NCBI RefSeq assembly: GCF_001045445.1
Contig: NZ_LFNF01000001.1
Span: 310,001-374,000 of the forward strand
Direction: 5' to 3'
DNA length: 64,000 nucleotides
Origin: Chryseobacterium sp. BLS98
Lineage (GTDB): Bacteria; Bacteroidota; Bacteroidia; Flavobacteriales; Weeksellaceae
In this document: one piece after another, positions 44,644 through 52,861 of the stretch
Layout of the letters: each line of letters opens with the position of its first letter
How positions within the stretch are numbered: position 1 is the first letter of the stretch
The notes under the pieces: generated by a model
Told to the model about the DNA's origin: nothing
Database searches by the model: none
What the model saw: the letters and a program-made list of their open reading frames with translations, nothing else
Program-made: the position numbers and the translations under genes

Positions 44644-45804
44644 TTAATCTAAGGCCTGTTTTAAATCTGCAATAATATCATCAACATGCTCAAGTCCTAC
44701 AGAGCAACGTACCAGCCCTGCGGTAATGCCTACTTCATTTCTTTCCTCATCGGTCAGTTTTGAATGGGTAGTGGATGCAGGATGGGTTACAATAGTTCTG
44801 GTATCTCCAAGATTGGCAGAAAGTGAGCACAGCTTTATTTTATCTAAAAAGTTTCTTCCACCTTCTATTCCACCTTTAATTTCGAAGGCAACGATATTCC
44901 CGCCTAATTTCATTTGTTTTTTAGCTATTTCATAACTTGGATGGGAGGTCAGGAACGGATATTTCACCAACTCTACATTGGGATGATTTTCTAAAAACTC
45001 AGCTACTTTCAAAGCATTTTCGCAATGCTTTTCAACACGGATGGCAAGCGTTTCAAGACTTTTCGATAACACCCAGGCATTGAAAGGTGACATTGAAGGT
45101 CCTGTATTTCTTGCAAACAAGTAAATTTCTCTGATTAAATCCTCTTTTCCGACTGCTACTCCACCCAGTACTCTCCCCTGCCCGTCAATAAGTTTCGTGG
45201 CAGAATGCACAACAATATCTGCCCCATATTTAATGGGCTGCTGAAGATAAGGGGTAGCAAAACAGTTGTCTACAATAAAGATCAGGTTATGCTTTTTTGC
45301 AATCTGTCCGAAAAATTCAAGATCCAGAATTTCAATAGCCGGGTTGGTAGGCGTTTCAAGGTATAGAATTTTTGTATTGGGCTTAATATATTGTTCAACA
45401 TTTTCAGCATCCCCGGCCTTAAAATAAGTAGTTTCTATATTCCATTTCGGAAAATACTTGGTAAATAAGGTATGCGTAGATCCAAATACCGACTGGCAGC
45501 TTACGATGTGGTCACCGGCATTCAGTAAAGCAGCAAAAGTTGAATAAATAGCCGCCATTCCTGTTGCAAATGCATATCCGGCTTCTGCGCCTTCCATTTT
45601 TGCAATTTTATCCGTGAATTCGGTTACGTTCGGATTTGAAAAGCGGCTGTAGAGGTTTTTAGGTTTTTCTTCGGCGAAGCTAGCCCTCATATCTTCCGCA
45701 TCCTGAAAAATAAAGCTGGATGTAAGGTATAAAGGGGTTGTATGCTCATCAAACTGAGTTCTTTCAGTCTGGGTTCTTATCGCAGATGTTTCAAAATTTT
45801 CCAT
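44644..45804 (-). CDS. metZ: O-succinyl/O-acetylhomoserine sulfhydrylase-type PLP enzyme
   Basis: This 386-residue Cys/Met-metabolism PLP enzyme has YSRFSNPNVTEF, YAFATGMAAIYSTFAAL, ETPTNPAIEI, VDNCFATPYLQQP and the Schiff-base lysine in VVHSATKLIDGQGRVLGG. The DGQGRxLGG sequence after the lysine is typical of MetZ rather than cystathionine gamma-synthase MetB. It would make homocysteine directly from acylhomoserine and sulfide. Which acyl group it uses is not certain. It sits between the homoserine dehydrogenase and split metH genes. Confidence 0.93.
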   Translation of the reverse strand: MENFETSAIRTQTERTQFDEHTTPLYLTSSFIFQDAEDMRASFAEEKPKNLYSRFSNPNVTEFTDKIAKMEGAEAGYAFATGMAAIYSTFAALLNAGDHIVSCQSVFGSTHTLFTKYFPKWNIETTYFKAGDAENVEQYIKPNTKILYLETPTNPAIEILDLEFFGQIAKKHNLIFIVDNCFATPYLQQPIKYGADIVVHSATKLIDGQGRVLGGVAVGKEDLIREIYLFARNTGPSMSPFNAWVLSKSLETLAIRVEKHCENALKVAEFLENHPNVELVKYPFLTSHPSYEIAKKQMKLGGNIVAFEIKGGIEGGRNFLDKIKLCSLSANLGDTRTIVTHPASTTHSKLTDEERNEVGITAGLVRCSVGLEHVDDIIADLKQALD

Positions 45805-45817
45805 ATTGTTTTAAAAT

Positions 45818-45841
45818 GTAGCAATGTAGCAGTTTAGCAAT
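45818..45841. repeat. Three tandem 8-base repeats (N-TAGCA-NT)
   Basis: GTAGCAAT, GTAGCAGT and TTAGCAAT lie head to tail between the metZ and homoserine dehydrogenase genes. They look like a short simple-sequence tract with no assigned role. Confidence 0.55.
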
Positions 45842-45888
45842 GAGATTATTGGTAAACCGATACGTTGTTAAATTGTTATATTAAATTA

Positions 45889-47427
45889 TTATTTCGTTTC
45901 ACTTACTCTCAGAATATCTCCGAAAACTCCTCTCGCCGTTACCTGAGCTCCCGCTCCCGCTCCCATAATCACAATAGGGTTTTCTCCATAACTTTCCGTG
46001 TAAATCTCAAAAATGGAATCTGAGCCTTTCAACTGCCCTAAAGCTGAACTTCCCGGTACGGAAACCAATTTTACATCAAGCTGGCCTTTATCTTTCTGAA
46101 GATCACCGTGAAGATCACCCACGTACCGAAGAACATGCCCCGGTTCCTGTCCTTCTTTAATTTTCTGGTATTCATCATCCAGCTCTTCCAGTCTAGAGAT
46201 AAATTCATTTTTCTCAATGGAAAGAAGGTTTTCAGGAATTAAATTCTGGATATTGATATCCTGGAATTCATTAATCAGATCCAGTTCTCTGGCCAGGATC
46301 AGAAGTTTTCTTGCCACATCGTTTCCAGAAAGGTCTTCACGTGGATCAGGTTCTGTAAATCCTTTTTCCATTGCTTCTCCTATGATGGTTGAGAATTTAT
46401 CATTTCTTACAGAAAAATTATTGAAGATATAGCTCAATGACCCGGAAAACACTCCTTTTATTCTTGTGATATTTTCTCCTGAAAGATGTAACAGTTTTAT
46501 AGTATCAATTAGCGGAAGACCTGCTCCAACGTTGGTTTCATACAGATAACGTCTGTTGTTTTTGTTCAACGTATATCTTAGTTTACGGTATTCTTCAATG
46601 GGAAGCGTATTGAAAATTTTATTGGATGAAACCAGGTCAAAGCCGTTCTCAGCAAGCGCATGATAGTTTTTTACAAAATCTTTGCTTGCTGTATTGTCTA
46701 CCACGATCAGGTTTTCCAGCTGGTTTTCTTTTGAGAAGCTGATCAGCTCATCAACGTTTGAAGGGTGTTCTGCCGTTAAAACCTCATCATTCCAATTCGT
46801 ATTAAATCCTTTTTTATTGAAGGCAATTTTTCTTGAGTTGGCTACTGCAACTACCTTAAGATCGATTTTCTTACGTCGCCTGATTTCTTCGGAAGACTGT
46901 AAAACCTGTTCAATTAAAGTCTTTCCTACATTTCCATGACCTATGATCGCTAAATGAACGGTTTTAGGCTTTTTGAATATTTCTGATTCAATGATATTTT
47001 TTGTCTTCTCGTCCTGCGAAGAGGTCACTACGATATTGACTCTTTTTTCTGCCGCTACCTGATTCAAAAGAAGTGGAAAAACATTGTTTCTTGCCAGCTC
47101 TGCAAGGACTTTATTGAAATCTTCCGCCACAAATCCAAGTACGGAAACATTATTAATGCTGTAAATCTGTGAAACTTTGCCTGACTTTCTTTCAGCTTCA
47201 AACTCATCGATCAGACAGGTAACTGCTTTTTCTGCATCCGCTTCATTCACCAGAATGGAGATCCCATTTTCAATAGCCTGCTGGGAGATCACTCCCACAC
47301 TGATACGCGCCAAAGTAAGCGCCTTAAAAATTCTTCCATCAATACCGATTTCCCCCAGGAAATCTTCTCCTTCAAATTTGATAATTGATCTGTTCTTTAA
47401 AAACTTTATTTCGTTAGCATTTCTCAT
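45889..47427 (-). CDS. ACT-domain homoserine dehydrogenase (ThrA-like, lacking the kinase)
   Basis: This 512-residue protein looks like the second half of bifunctional aspartokinase-homoserine dehydrogenase. An ACT pair occupies about residues 15-150 (GEIGIDGRIFKALTLARISV, then VSVLGFVAEDFNKVLAELAR). The dehydrogenase begins with the NAD(P) loop HLAIIGHGNVGKTL (about 174) and contains YETNVGAGLPLIDTIKLL, KGVFSGSLSYIFN and EPDPREDLSGNDVARKLLIL. No aspartokinase domain precedes the ACT region. It makes homoserine for the acyltransferase encoded one base away. The ACT domains suggest feedback control by threonine, methionine or another amino acid. Confidence 0.9.
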   Translation of the reverse strand: MRNANEIKFLKNRSIIKFEGEDFLGEIGIDGRIFKALTLARISVGVISQQAIENGISILVNEADAEKAVTCLIDEFEAERKSGKVSQIYSINNVSVLGFVAEDFNKVLAELARNNVFPLLLNQVAAEKRVNIVVTSSQDEKTKNIIESEIFKKPKTVHLAIIGHGNVGKTLIEQVLQSSEEIRRRKKIDLKVVAVANSRKIAFNKKGFNTNWNDEVLTAEHPSNVDELISFSKENQLENLIVVDNTASKDFVKNYHALAENGFDLVSSNKIFNTLPIEEYRKLRYTLNKNNRRYLYETNVGAGLPLIDTIKLLHLSGENITRIKGVFSGSLSYIFNNFSVRNDKFSTIIGEAMEKGFTEPDPREDLSGNDVARKLLILARELDLINEFQDINIQNLIPENLLSIEKNEFISRLEELDDEYQKIKEGQEPGHVLRYVGDLHGDLQKDKGQLDVKLVSVPGSSALGQLKGSDSIFEIYTESYGENPIVIMGAGAGAQVTARGVFGDILRVSETK

Positions 47428-47428
47428 T

Positions 47429-48367
47429 CTACAAAATATTTTTTATGATTGTATTTAATTGTTTATATTCCATCAGGAAGGCATCATGCCCGTGAATTGA
47501 CTGTATTTCATGATAGAAAACCTCTTTGTTTTTCTCTTTCAACTTCTCAAAGCACATTCGAATTTCCGATGCAGGAAAAAAAAGGTCTGTATCTACTGCA
47601 ATAAGATGTATTCGTGCATTTATTTTTTGCATCTCCGATTCTTCGGTGTTAATATTCATCAGCAAATGATTCATCAGTTTGTAAGCTTTCAAACTAAATC
47701 TTTCGTTTAATGAATTTCCGTGATAAAGGAGCCAGTCTTCAGATTCCAATCTCTGCTTTTCCGGGTCGTATCTATTTTGAAATCTGTCATTTAAAGATTG
47801 AGGTGTTCTGTAACACAGCATCGCATGGATTCTTGCTTTCTGCAGGGGCTCATCATTTCCGTTTAACAGGAATTTCTGAACCAGGCATTGTGCATGAAGC
47901 CAGTCGTGGGTTTTGAAATCGCAGGCAATAGGAATAAAGATTTCTGCCAGTTGTGGTTGTTTGGCAAGCATTTCCCACGCGATTCCTCCTCCGAGAGAGC
48001 CTCCGATAATGGCGTATAAATTTTTGACATGTAAAGTTCCAAGGCCTTTCAGGAATATTTCAGCAATATCTGATGGGGTGAAATCTTCGTATTCGTCAAT
48101 TAAAAAGTCATCAAATCCGTTTCCGGGGATATTGAAACACAGAACAGTATATTTATTTGTATCAATGACCTGGTTTTCCCCGATCAGCTGCTTCCACCAT
48201 CCTTTTTCTCCGGAAACATTTGAATTTCCCGTCAAAGCATGATTGACCAGTATAATGGGAGCTGAAAACAAGTCTGGCCCGAAGATCTGATAAGTCAACG
48301 GGATATGGTATTCCTTTTTGGAATGGGTTTGATACGAAAGATTAATATAGTTTAGTTCTGTTTTCAA
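47429..48367 (-). CDS. metX: Homoserine O-acyltransferase-like (MetX family)
   Basis: This alpha/beta-hydrolase of 312 residues has MetX features: VNHALTGNSNVSG near the oxyanion region, nucleophile elbow IIGGSLGGGIAWEML, IAVDTDLFFP with the acid Asp, and IHGHDAFL with the catalytic His. The start is taken as TTG at 48367 (KTELNYINLSYQ). The longer frame to 48478 runs into the SAM riboswitch and cannot be coding. It is shorter than classical MetX by about 40-60 residues. It acylates homoserine for MetZ and is the first gene of the SAM-responsive cluster. Confidence 0.87.
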   Translation of the reverse strand: MKTELNYINLSYQTHSKKEYHIPLTYQIFGPDLFSAPIILVNHALTGNSNVSGEKGWWKQLIGENQVIDTNKYTVLCFNIPGNGFDDFLIDEYEDFTPSDIAEIFLKGLGTLHVKNLYAIIGGSLGGGIAWEMLAKQPQLAEIFIPIACDFKTHDWLHAQCLVQKFLLNGNDEPLQKARIHAMLCYRTPQSLNDRFQNRYDPEKQRLESEDWLLYHGNSLNERFSLKAYKLMNHLLMNINTEESEMQKINARIHLIAVDTDLFFPASEIRMCFEKLKEKNKEVFYHEIQSIHGHDAFLMEYKQLNTIIKNIL

Positions 48368-48427
48368 TTCTATTATTTTAATACAATTGAAAATGCCACA
48401 GGAAATGGCTGAAAAGAACTTCAGTGA

Positions 48428-48535
48428 GTTATCTGTCCAAAATAAATTGGTAGAACGTAGCACCTTCTCTGCTTGCACAAAGGGTTGCTAAGGTTTCATA
48501 GGGTCTAATCCCTCAACCTTTCTTGATAACATTTT
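48428..48535 (-). ncRNA. SAM-I (S-box) riboswitch
   Basis: Read on the minus strand, the region contains GTTATCAAGAAAGGTTGAGG, then the core TATGAAACCTTAGCAACC and AAGGTGCTACGTTC, the conserved blocks of the SAM-I aptamer including the kink-turn and the binding core. P1 can form from GTTATC (48530-48525) and GATAAC (48433-48428). It precedes homoserine acyltransferase, dehydrogenase, MetZ, MetH and MetF, exactly the regulon expected. Expression falls when S-adenosylmethionine is plentiful. The expression platform lies in 48368-48427 and contains short hairpins (CTGAA..TTCAG and GCCA..TGGC) but no clear T-run terminator, so the switching mode is unresolved. Confidence 0.92.
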
Positions 48536-48557
48536 CAATATTTGAATGAACGCACTG

Positions 48558-48590
48558 CAAAGATATGTTTTTTCTTTTAATTTTTTCAAA
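48558..48590 (-). promoter_or_regulatory. Promoter of the SAM-regulated methionine cluster
   Basis: On the minus strand TTTG at 48590-48587 and TATCTTTG at 48565-48558 are separated by 21 bases, matching TTTG/TAnnTTTG. Transcription would begin just before the aptamer. Confidence 0.8.
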
Positions 48591-48718
48591 AAAAATATTT
48601 AATATCAAAAAAACCAGTAATAACAAGTGTTTCAAGGCTATATTAATAATTATTCAGATGGAAGGAATTGGAATTATTTTTCAAAAAAACTAACTTCGTA
48701 CTTGAAAAGTGATGAAAT

Positions 48719-51334
48719 ATGACTGTTGAAAAAGAAAGATTACAAGATTCCAAATGGAAAAACTGGGGGCCATATGTCAGTAACCGACAATGGGGAAATG
48801 TACGTGAAGATTACAGCCCGAATGGAAATGCCTGGCATTACGCCAATCATAATAATGCAGAAAGTTATACCTATCGTTGGGGCGAAGAAGGCATTGCGGG
48901 AATCTCTGATGTGAAGCAGATCTTCTGTTTTGCCTTTTCCTTTTGGAATAAAAAAGATAAGATTATAAAAGAACGTTTTTTTGGATTAAGCAATCCTCAG
49001 GGTAACCACGGGGAGGATATCAAAGAAATCTTCTATTATTTAGATAATACGCCTACCCATAGTTATATGAAAATGGTGTACAAATACCCTATCAATGCGT
49101 TTCCTTATGATGATCTTGTTGCCGAAAACGGCAGAAGAAGCAAAAAGGAACCTGAATATGAGCTGTTTGATACAGGAATTTTTGACAATGATGAATATTT
49201 TGATATTTTCATTGAATACTGTAAAGGCGATCACAATGATATCCTTGCAAGGGTAACTGTTCATAACAGGAGTAATGAGGATGCTCCCATCGTCATAGCC
49301 CCGACTGCCTGGTTCAGAAATAACTGGAAATGGGGATATAACACCTATAAAGGCCAGATGAATGCTGCGTATGACGGATGCATAGATGTTAACCATGACA
49401 GTATTTCAATCAAAAAGTTTTATTCAAGAAACAGGGTGGCCCAGAGTGCTTTCTGTGAAAATGAAACCAATACGCCTAAATTATATGGAGCGCCTTATCC
49501 GGGTAATACCTATTTTAAGGACGGAATCAATGATTATATCATTTATGGAAGCAATACGGTAAATCCGGAAAAAAGAGGTACTAAAGCTTCTTTTATCATT
49601 GATGAAATGATAGGCGCGGGACAATCCAAAGTTTTTGATTTCAGGTTGTGTCCTGAGGAAACGGATGAACCTTTTGCCAATTTTGACGAAATTTTCAGCA
49701 TAAGATCTGCCGAAGCTGATGAATTCTACAACGAAGTCCAGAGCGAAACAACGAATGAAGACGAAAGAAATGTTCAGCGGCAGGCATTTGCAGGTCTTCT
49801 GTGGAATAAGCAGTTCTATCATTACAATGTAGGAAAATGGCTGAAGGGTGACCCGAACCATGAAGCTCCGAGAAATTTTAATGAGTATGTAAGAAATACG
49901 GAGTGGAACCACCTTCACAATAAGGACATTATCTCTATGCCCGATAAATGGGAATATCCGTGGTATGCGACATGGGATCTGGCATTTCACTGCGTTCCTT
50001 TTTCTATCATTGACGGAGAATTTGCAAAAGGACAGCTTCTGCTTTTAACCAAAGAATGGTATATGCATCCGAATGGGCAGCTTCCCGCTTATGAATGGAA
50101 TCTGAGCGATGTGAATCCACCGGTACACGCATGGTCCTGTTTCCGGGTTTTTAAAATTGATGAAAAACAAAATGGCAAGCCCGATCTTTTATTCCTCGAA
50201 AAAGTATTCCAGAAGCTTCTCCTGAATTTTACCTGGTGGGTGAACCGTAAGGATAAAAACGGTAAGAATATATTTGGCGGCGGTTTCCTTGGCCTGGATA
50301 ATATCGGGGCTTTCGACCGTAATATGGAACTGAAAGACGGCCAGCACCTTGAGCAGGCTGACGGAACGAGCTGGATGGCTATGTACGCTCTTAATATGAT
50401 GCGGATTGCTATGGAGCTTGCGCAGTATTATCAGGTGTATGAAGATATGGCGATCAAGTTTTTTGAGCATTATCTCTACATCGCGGAAGCCATGGAAAAC
50501 TTAGGAGACGGTAAAGAAGGCTTATGGAATGAAGAGGACGGCTTTTTCTATGATGTTCTGCAGCTTGGCAACGGAGACAGTGTTTCTTTGAAACTGAGGA
50601 GTATTGTCGGCTTGATTCCTATGTTTGCCGTAGAAATTGTAGATCATCATCTGCTAGATAAAATGCCGAATTTCCAGGCAAGAATGGAATGGGTATTAAA
50701 GAACAAGCCGGAACTTACCAAACTGGTTTCTCACTGGGACGAGGAAGGACAAGGCAGAAAACACCTGATGAGCATTTTACGGAAGAACAGGCTGACAAAG
50801 GTTTTGAGAAGGATGCTTGATGAGAATGAATTCCTAAGTTCTTACGGAATACGCGCCATGTCAAAAGTATACGAGGAAAATCCGTTTGTATTCTCTGTTC
50901 ACGGTACGGAAAATGTGGTTTATTATACTCCTGCGGAAAGTGACAGCAGGATGTTTGGAGGTAACAGCAACTGGCGGGGCCCCATCTGGTTTCCGATCAA
51001 TTTCCTGATTGTGGAAAGCTTACAGCGTTTTCACTTTTACTATGGCAATAGCTTAAAGGTTGAGCTCCCTACCGGAAGTGGCGAAAAGAAAAACCTGGAT
51101 GAAGTGGCACAAAATATCAGCAGAAGGCTATGTTCCCTATTCTTGAAGGATGAGGATGGACAAAGGCCTTTCAATGGAGGCAATGCCAAGTTTAATTATG
51201 ATGAACATTTTAAGGATTACATTACTTTCTTTGAATATTTTCACGGAGACAATGGCCGCGGTGTAGGAGCTTCCCATCAGACGGGATGGACAGCAACGGT
51301 TGCCAAGCTTATGAAACCGAGATTAACAGTATAA
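48719..51334 (+). CDS. GH63-like glucosidase
   Basis: This 871-residue protein is of the MGH1/GH63 glucosidase kind. An N-terminal beta-sandwich (WKNWGPYVSNRQWGNVREDY) precedes an (alpha/alpha)6 barrel with WYATWDLAFHCVPF, GQLPAYEWNLSDVNPPVHAW, ADGTSWMAMYALNMMRIA, SVHGTENVVYYTPAES and NSNWRGPIWFPINFL. The Asp of WDLAFH and the Glu/Asp residues of YEWNLSD are plausible catalytic acids. No signal peptide is present, so it probably works in the cytoplasm on glucose-containing oligosaccharides, perhaps trehalose- or glucosylglycerate-like compounds. Specificity is not known. Confidence 0.85.
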   Translation: MTVEKERLQDSKWKNWGPYVSNRQWGNVREDYSPNGNAWHYANHNNAESYTYRWGEEGIAGISDVKQIFCFAFSFWNKKDKIIKERFFGLSNPQGNHGEDIKEIFYYLDNTPTHSYMKMVYKYPINAFPYDDLVAENGRRSKKEPEYELFDTGIFDNDEYFDIFIEYCKGDHNDILARVTVHNRSNEDAPIVIAPTAWFRNNWKWGYNTYKGQMNAAYDGCIDVNHDSISIKKFYSRNRVAQSAFCENETNTPKLYGAPYPGNTYFKDGINDYIIYGSNTVNPEKRGTKASFIIDEMIGAGQSKVFDFRLCPEETDEPFANFDEIFSIRSAEADEFYNEVQSETTNEDERNVQRQAFAGLLWNKQFYHYNVGKWLKGDPNHEAPRNFNEYVRNTEWNHLHNKDIISMPDKWEYPWYATWDLAFHCVPFSIIDGEFAKGQLLLLTKEWYMHPNGQLPAYEWNLSDVNPPVHAWSCFRVFKIDEKQNGKPDLLFLEKVFQKLLLNFTWWVNRKDKNGKNIFGGGFLGLDNIGAFDRNMELKDGQHLEQADGTSWMAMYALNMMRIAMELAQYYQVYEDMAIKFFEHYLYIAEAMENLGDGKEGLWNEEDGFFYDVLQLGNGDSVSLKLRSIVGLIPMFAVEIVDHHLLDKMPNFQARMEWVLKNKPELTKLVSHWDEEGQGRKHLMSILRKNRLTKVLRRMLDENEFLSSYGIRAMSKVYEENPFVFSVHGTENVVYYTPAESDSRMFGGNSNWRGPIWFPINFLIVESLQRFHFYYGNSLKVELPTGSGEKKNLDEVAQNISRRLCSLFLKDEDGQRPFNGGNAKFNYDEHFKDYITFFEYFHGDNGRGVGASHQTGWTATVAKLMKPRLTV

Positions 51335-51344
51335 AATAAAAAAT

Positions 51345-51376
51345 AAAGATTCCGGCCCGAATGGGCCGGAATCTTT
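51345..51376. terminator. Bidirectional terminator after the glucosidase gene
   Basis: A 14-bp GC-rich stem (51345-51358 with 51363-51376) has a 4-base loop and T/A tracts, between convergent genes. Confidence 0.92.
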
Positions 51377-51394
51377 TAATTTCTTACAGCTATA

Positions 51395-51814
51395 TTAAAC
51401 TTTCTCTCCGTTAACAAGAACTTCATATCCGATTTCTACATTCGGCTCTAAAGTTTTTGATACGGAACAATATTTTTCAAAGGATAATTCCGCCGCTTTT
51501 AGCGCTTTTTTAGGATCTATCTTTCCTTCCAGCAGAAATTTCACCTTGATTGATTTAAAAGGTTTTGCATCTTCTACCTGAATTCTTTCCCCTTCTACTT
51601 CTGCCTGAAAACCTGTAATTTCCTGGCGTTGTTTTTTCAGAATAGAGACTACATCTATTCCACTGCATCCGGCCACGGCCATCAATACACTTTCCATAGG
51701 AGAAACCCCTTTGGCTCCCGGCTGTGAGGTATTGTCCAAAAGAATTGAATTCCCCTGGGAATTGGTACATTCAAATAGAAAGTCGTCGTTGAGTCTGTTC
51801 AGTGTTATTTTCAT
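51395..51814 (-). CDS. OsmC/Ohr family peroxiredoxin
   Basis: This 139-residue protein shows the OsmC fold, with PGAKGVSPMESVLMAVAGCSG (peroxidatic Cys) and FEKYCSVSKTLEP with the second conserved Cys. OsmC-like enzymes reduce organic hydroperoxides with thiol electrons. The spacing and VAGCSGID motif fit the OsmC rather than the Ohr subgroup. It is a single gene. Confidence 0.9.
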   Translation of the reverse strand: MKITLNRLNDDFLFECTNSQGNSILLDNTSQPGAKGVSPMESVLMAVAGCSGIDVVSILKKQRQEITGFQAEVEGERIQVEDAKPFKSIKVKFLLEGKIDPKKALKAAELSFEKYCSVSKTLEPNVEIGYEVLVNGEKV

Positions 51815-51888
51815 TGTGTGAATTTATATTTCAGTATTTTCCAATATTCTTGTTCAAATATAAAAAACTTTATGCATTAAACTCTCGG

Positions 51889-52833
51889 CTAAGACATGAT
51901 ATCAACTATAGCCTGAAAAAGATTATCCGGATTTTCTGCAATTCGATTACACATGTACAAATACCATTCATCACCATACACAATATATTGTCTGCATGGG
52001 TAACCTTTTTTATGGATTTCATCCAGTAGGCCTTCCTGTATTCCCAGTAACATTTCAAATTCATACTTAGATTTTGGAATGTCATATTTTTCAATGAGCT
52101 CTTTAACTCTATTTTGGATTTTGTCGTGATGCGTAGCAATAGAACATCTTCTATTTTTAAGGAAAAGAGTTTCGATATATTTAATGTATAGATCATCCAA
52201 GTGATCTCCTCTCTCTACACCATGCCCTGGAGGAACAGCAAAAGCACCTTTTACAATTCTTATTTTCCCTTGTGTTTCATTTAATATTCGTTCAAGGTCT
52301 TTTGGAGTACGGTTTAAATAAGCCTGAAGAGTAATTCCCACGTTTGAAAAATTAGGAGATATTTTACAGAAGGTATTAATAATATCATCTGTTCTTTCCA
52401 CTCCTTCTGCGCTAATGACTACTTCAATATTCTTTTTGTGGGCTGATTCTGCTAATGATATCAGATTACTATAAGCCATATCCTTATCAATTGCAAGCCC
52501 AATATGTGATAAATCCAAAGAAATGATAGAATCAATGTTCTCTTCTTCCACTTTATCGATCAAATTAAGGAAATGTTGAGTTACCGATTCTGATTCTTCT
52601 ACTGAACGGGTACTTTCTCCCATAAACTCCAGTGAAGTAGGAAGCCCTTTCTCATTAATTCTTTTAGCAGTTGCTATAGCTTCTTCCATCTTCTCACCTC
52701 CGATGTATCTTTTAGCTGCTTTCAACAGAAATTTAAAGAGCACAGGATTGTTAAGAATATATTCTTTTGCATCTTCATTTAATGCTGCTACTTTTAACAG
52801 CGCACCTGCTCTTTCTTTTGGTGTTAGTTCCAT
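51889..52833 (-). CDS. Proline dehydrogenase-fold flavoprotein with altered active site
   Basis: This 314-residue protein resembles the monofunctional PutB/FadM branch of proline dehydrogenase. It has IRIVKGAFAVPPGHG (191-205), SIATHHDKIQNRV, YEFEMLLGIQEGLLDE and RQYIVYGDEWYLYMCNRIAE. Aligned by eye to E. coli PutA, Tyr540 and Tyr552 are kept (Y283, Y293) and Arg556 is kept (R297). Arg555 is Asn (N296), Lys329 is Asp (D107 in SLDLSHIG) and Asp370 is Ser (S141 in ISAEGVER). The flavin-binding outline is thus kept while substrate-binding and catalytic positions differ. The gene lies 28 bases after the DUF58 gene. The substrate may not be proline. Confidence 0.78.
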   Translation of the reverse strand: MELTPKERAGALLKVAALNEDAKEYILNNPVLFKFLLKAAKRYIGGEKMEEAIATAKRINEKGLPTSLEFMGESTRSVEESESVTQHFLNLIDKVEEENIDSIISLDLSHIGLAIDKDMAYSNLISLAESAHKKNIEVVISAEGVERTDDIINTFCKISPNFSNVGITLQAYLNRTPKDLERILNETQGKIRIVKGAFAVPPGHGVERGDHLDDLYIKYIETLFLKNRRCSIATHHDKIQNRVKELIEKYDIPKSKYEFEMLLGIQEGLLDEIHKKGYPCRQYIVYGDEWYLYMCNRIAENPDNLFQAIVDIMS

Positions 52834-52861
52834 TATTTTTTTATTCGTATTTAAACTCTTT

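Larger units (their letters stand above)
48368..48718. other. 351-base intergenic region with riboswitch and divergent starts
   Basis: This gap holds the SAM-I aptamer (48428-48535), its promoter (48558-48590), an undetermined expression platform (48368-48427) and, at the right end, the promoter region of the GH63-like gene. On the plus strand TAACTTCG near 48690 is the best -7-like sequence, but it is imperfect. Confidence 0.6.

Noticed and set aside
48368..48478. N-terminal extension of the metX frame to GTG at 48478
   Set aside because: It lies over the SAM-I riboswitch core, so the sequence is explained as RNA structure and not as coding.
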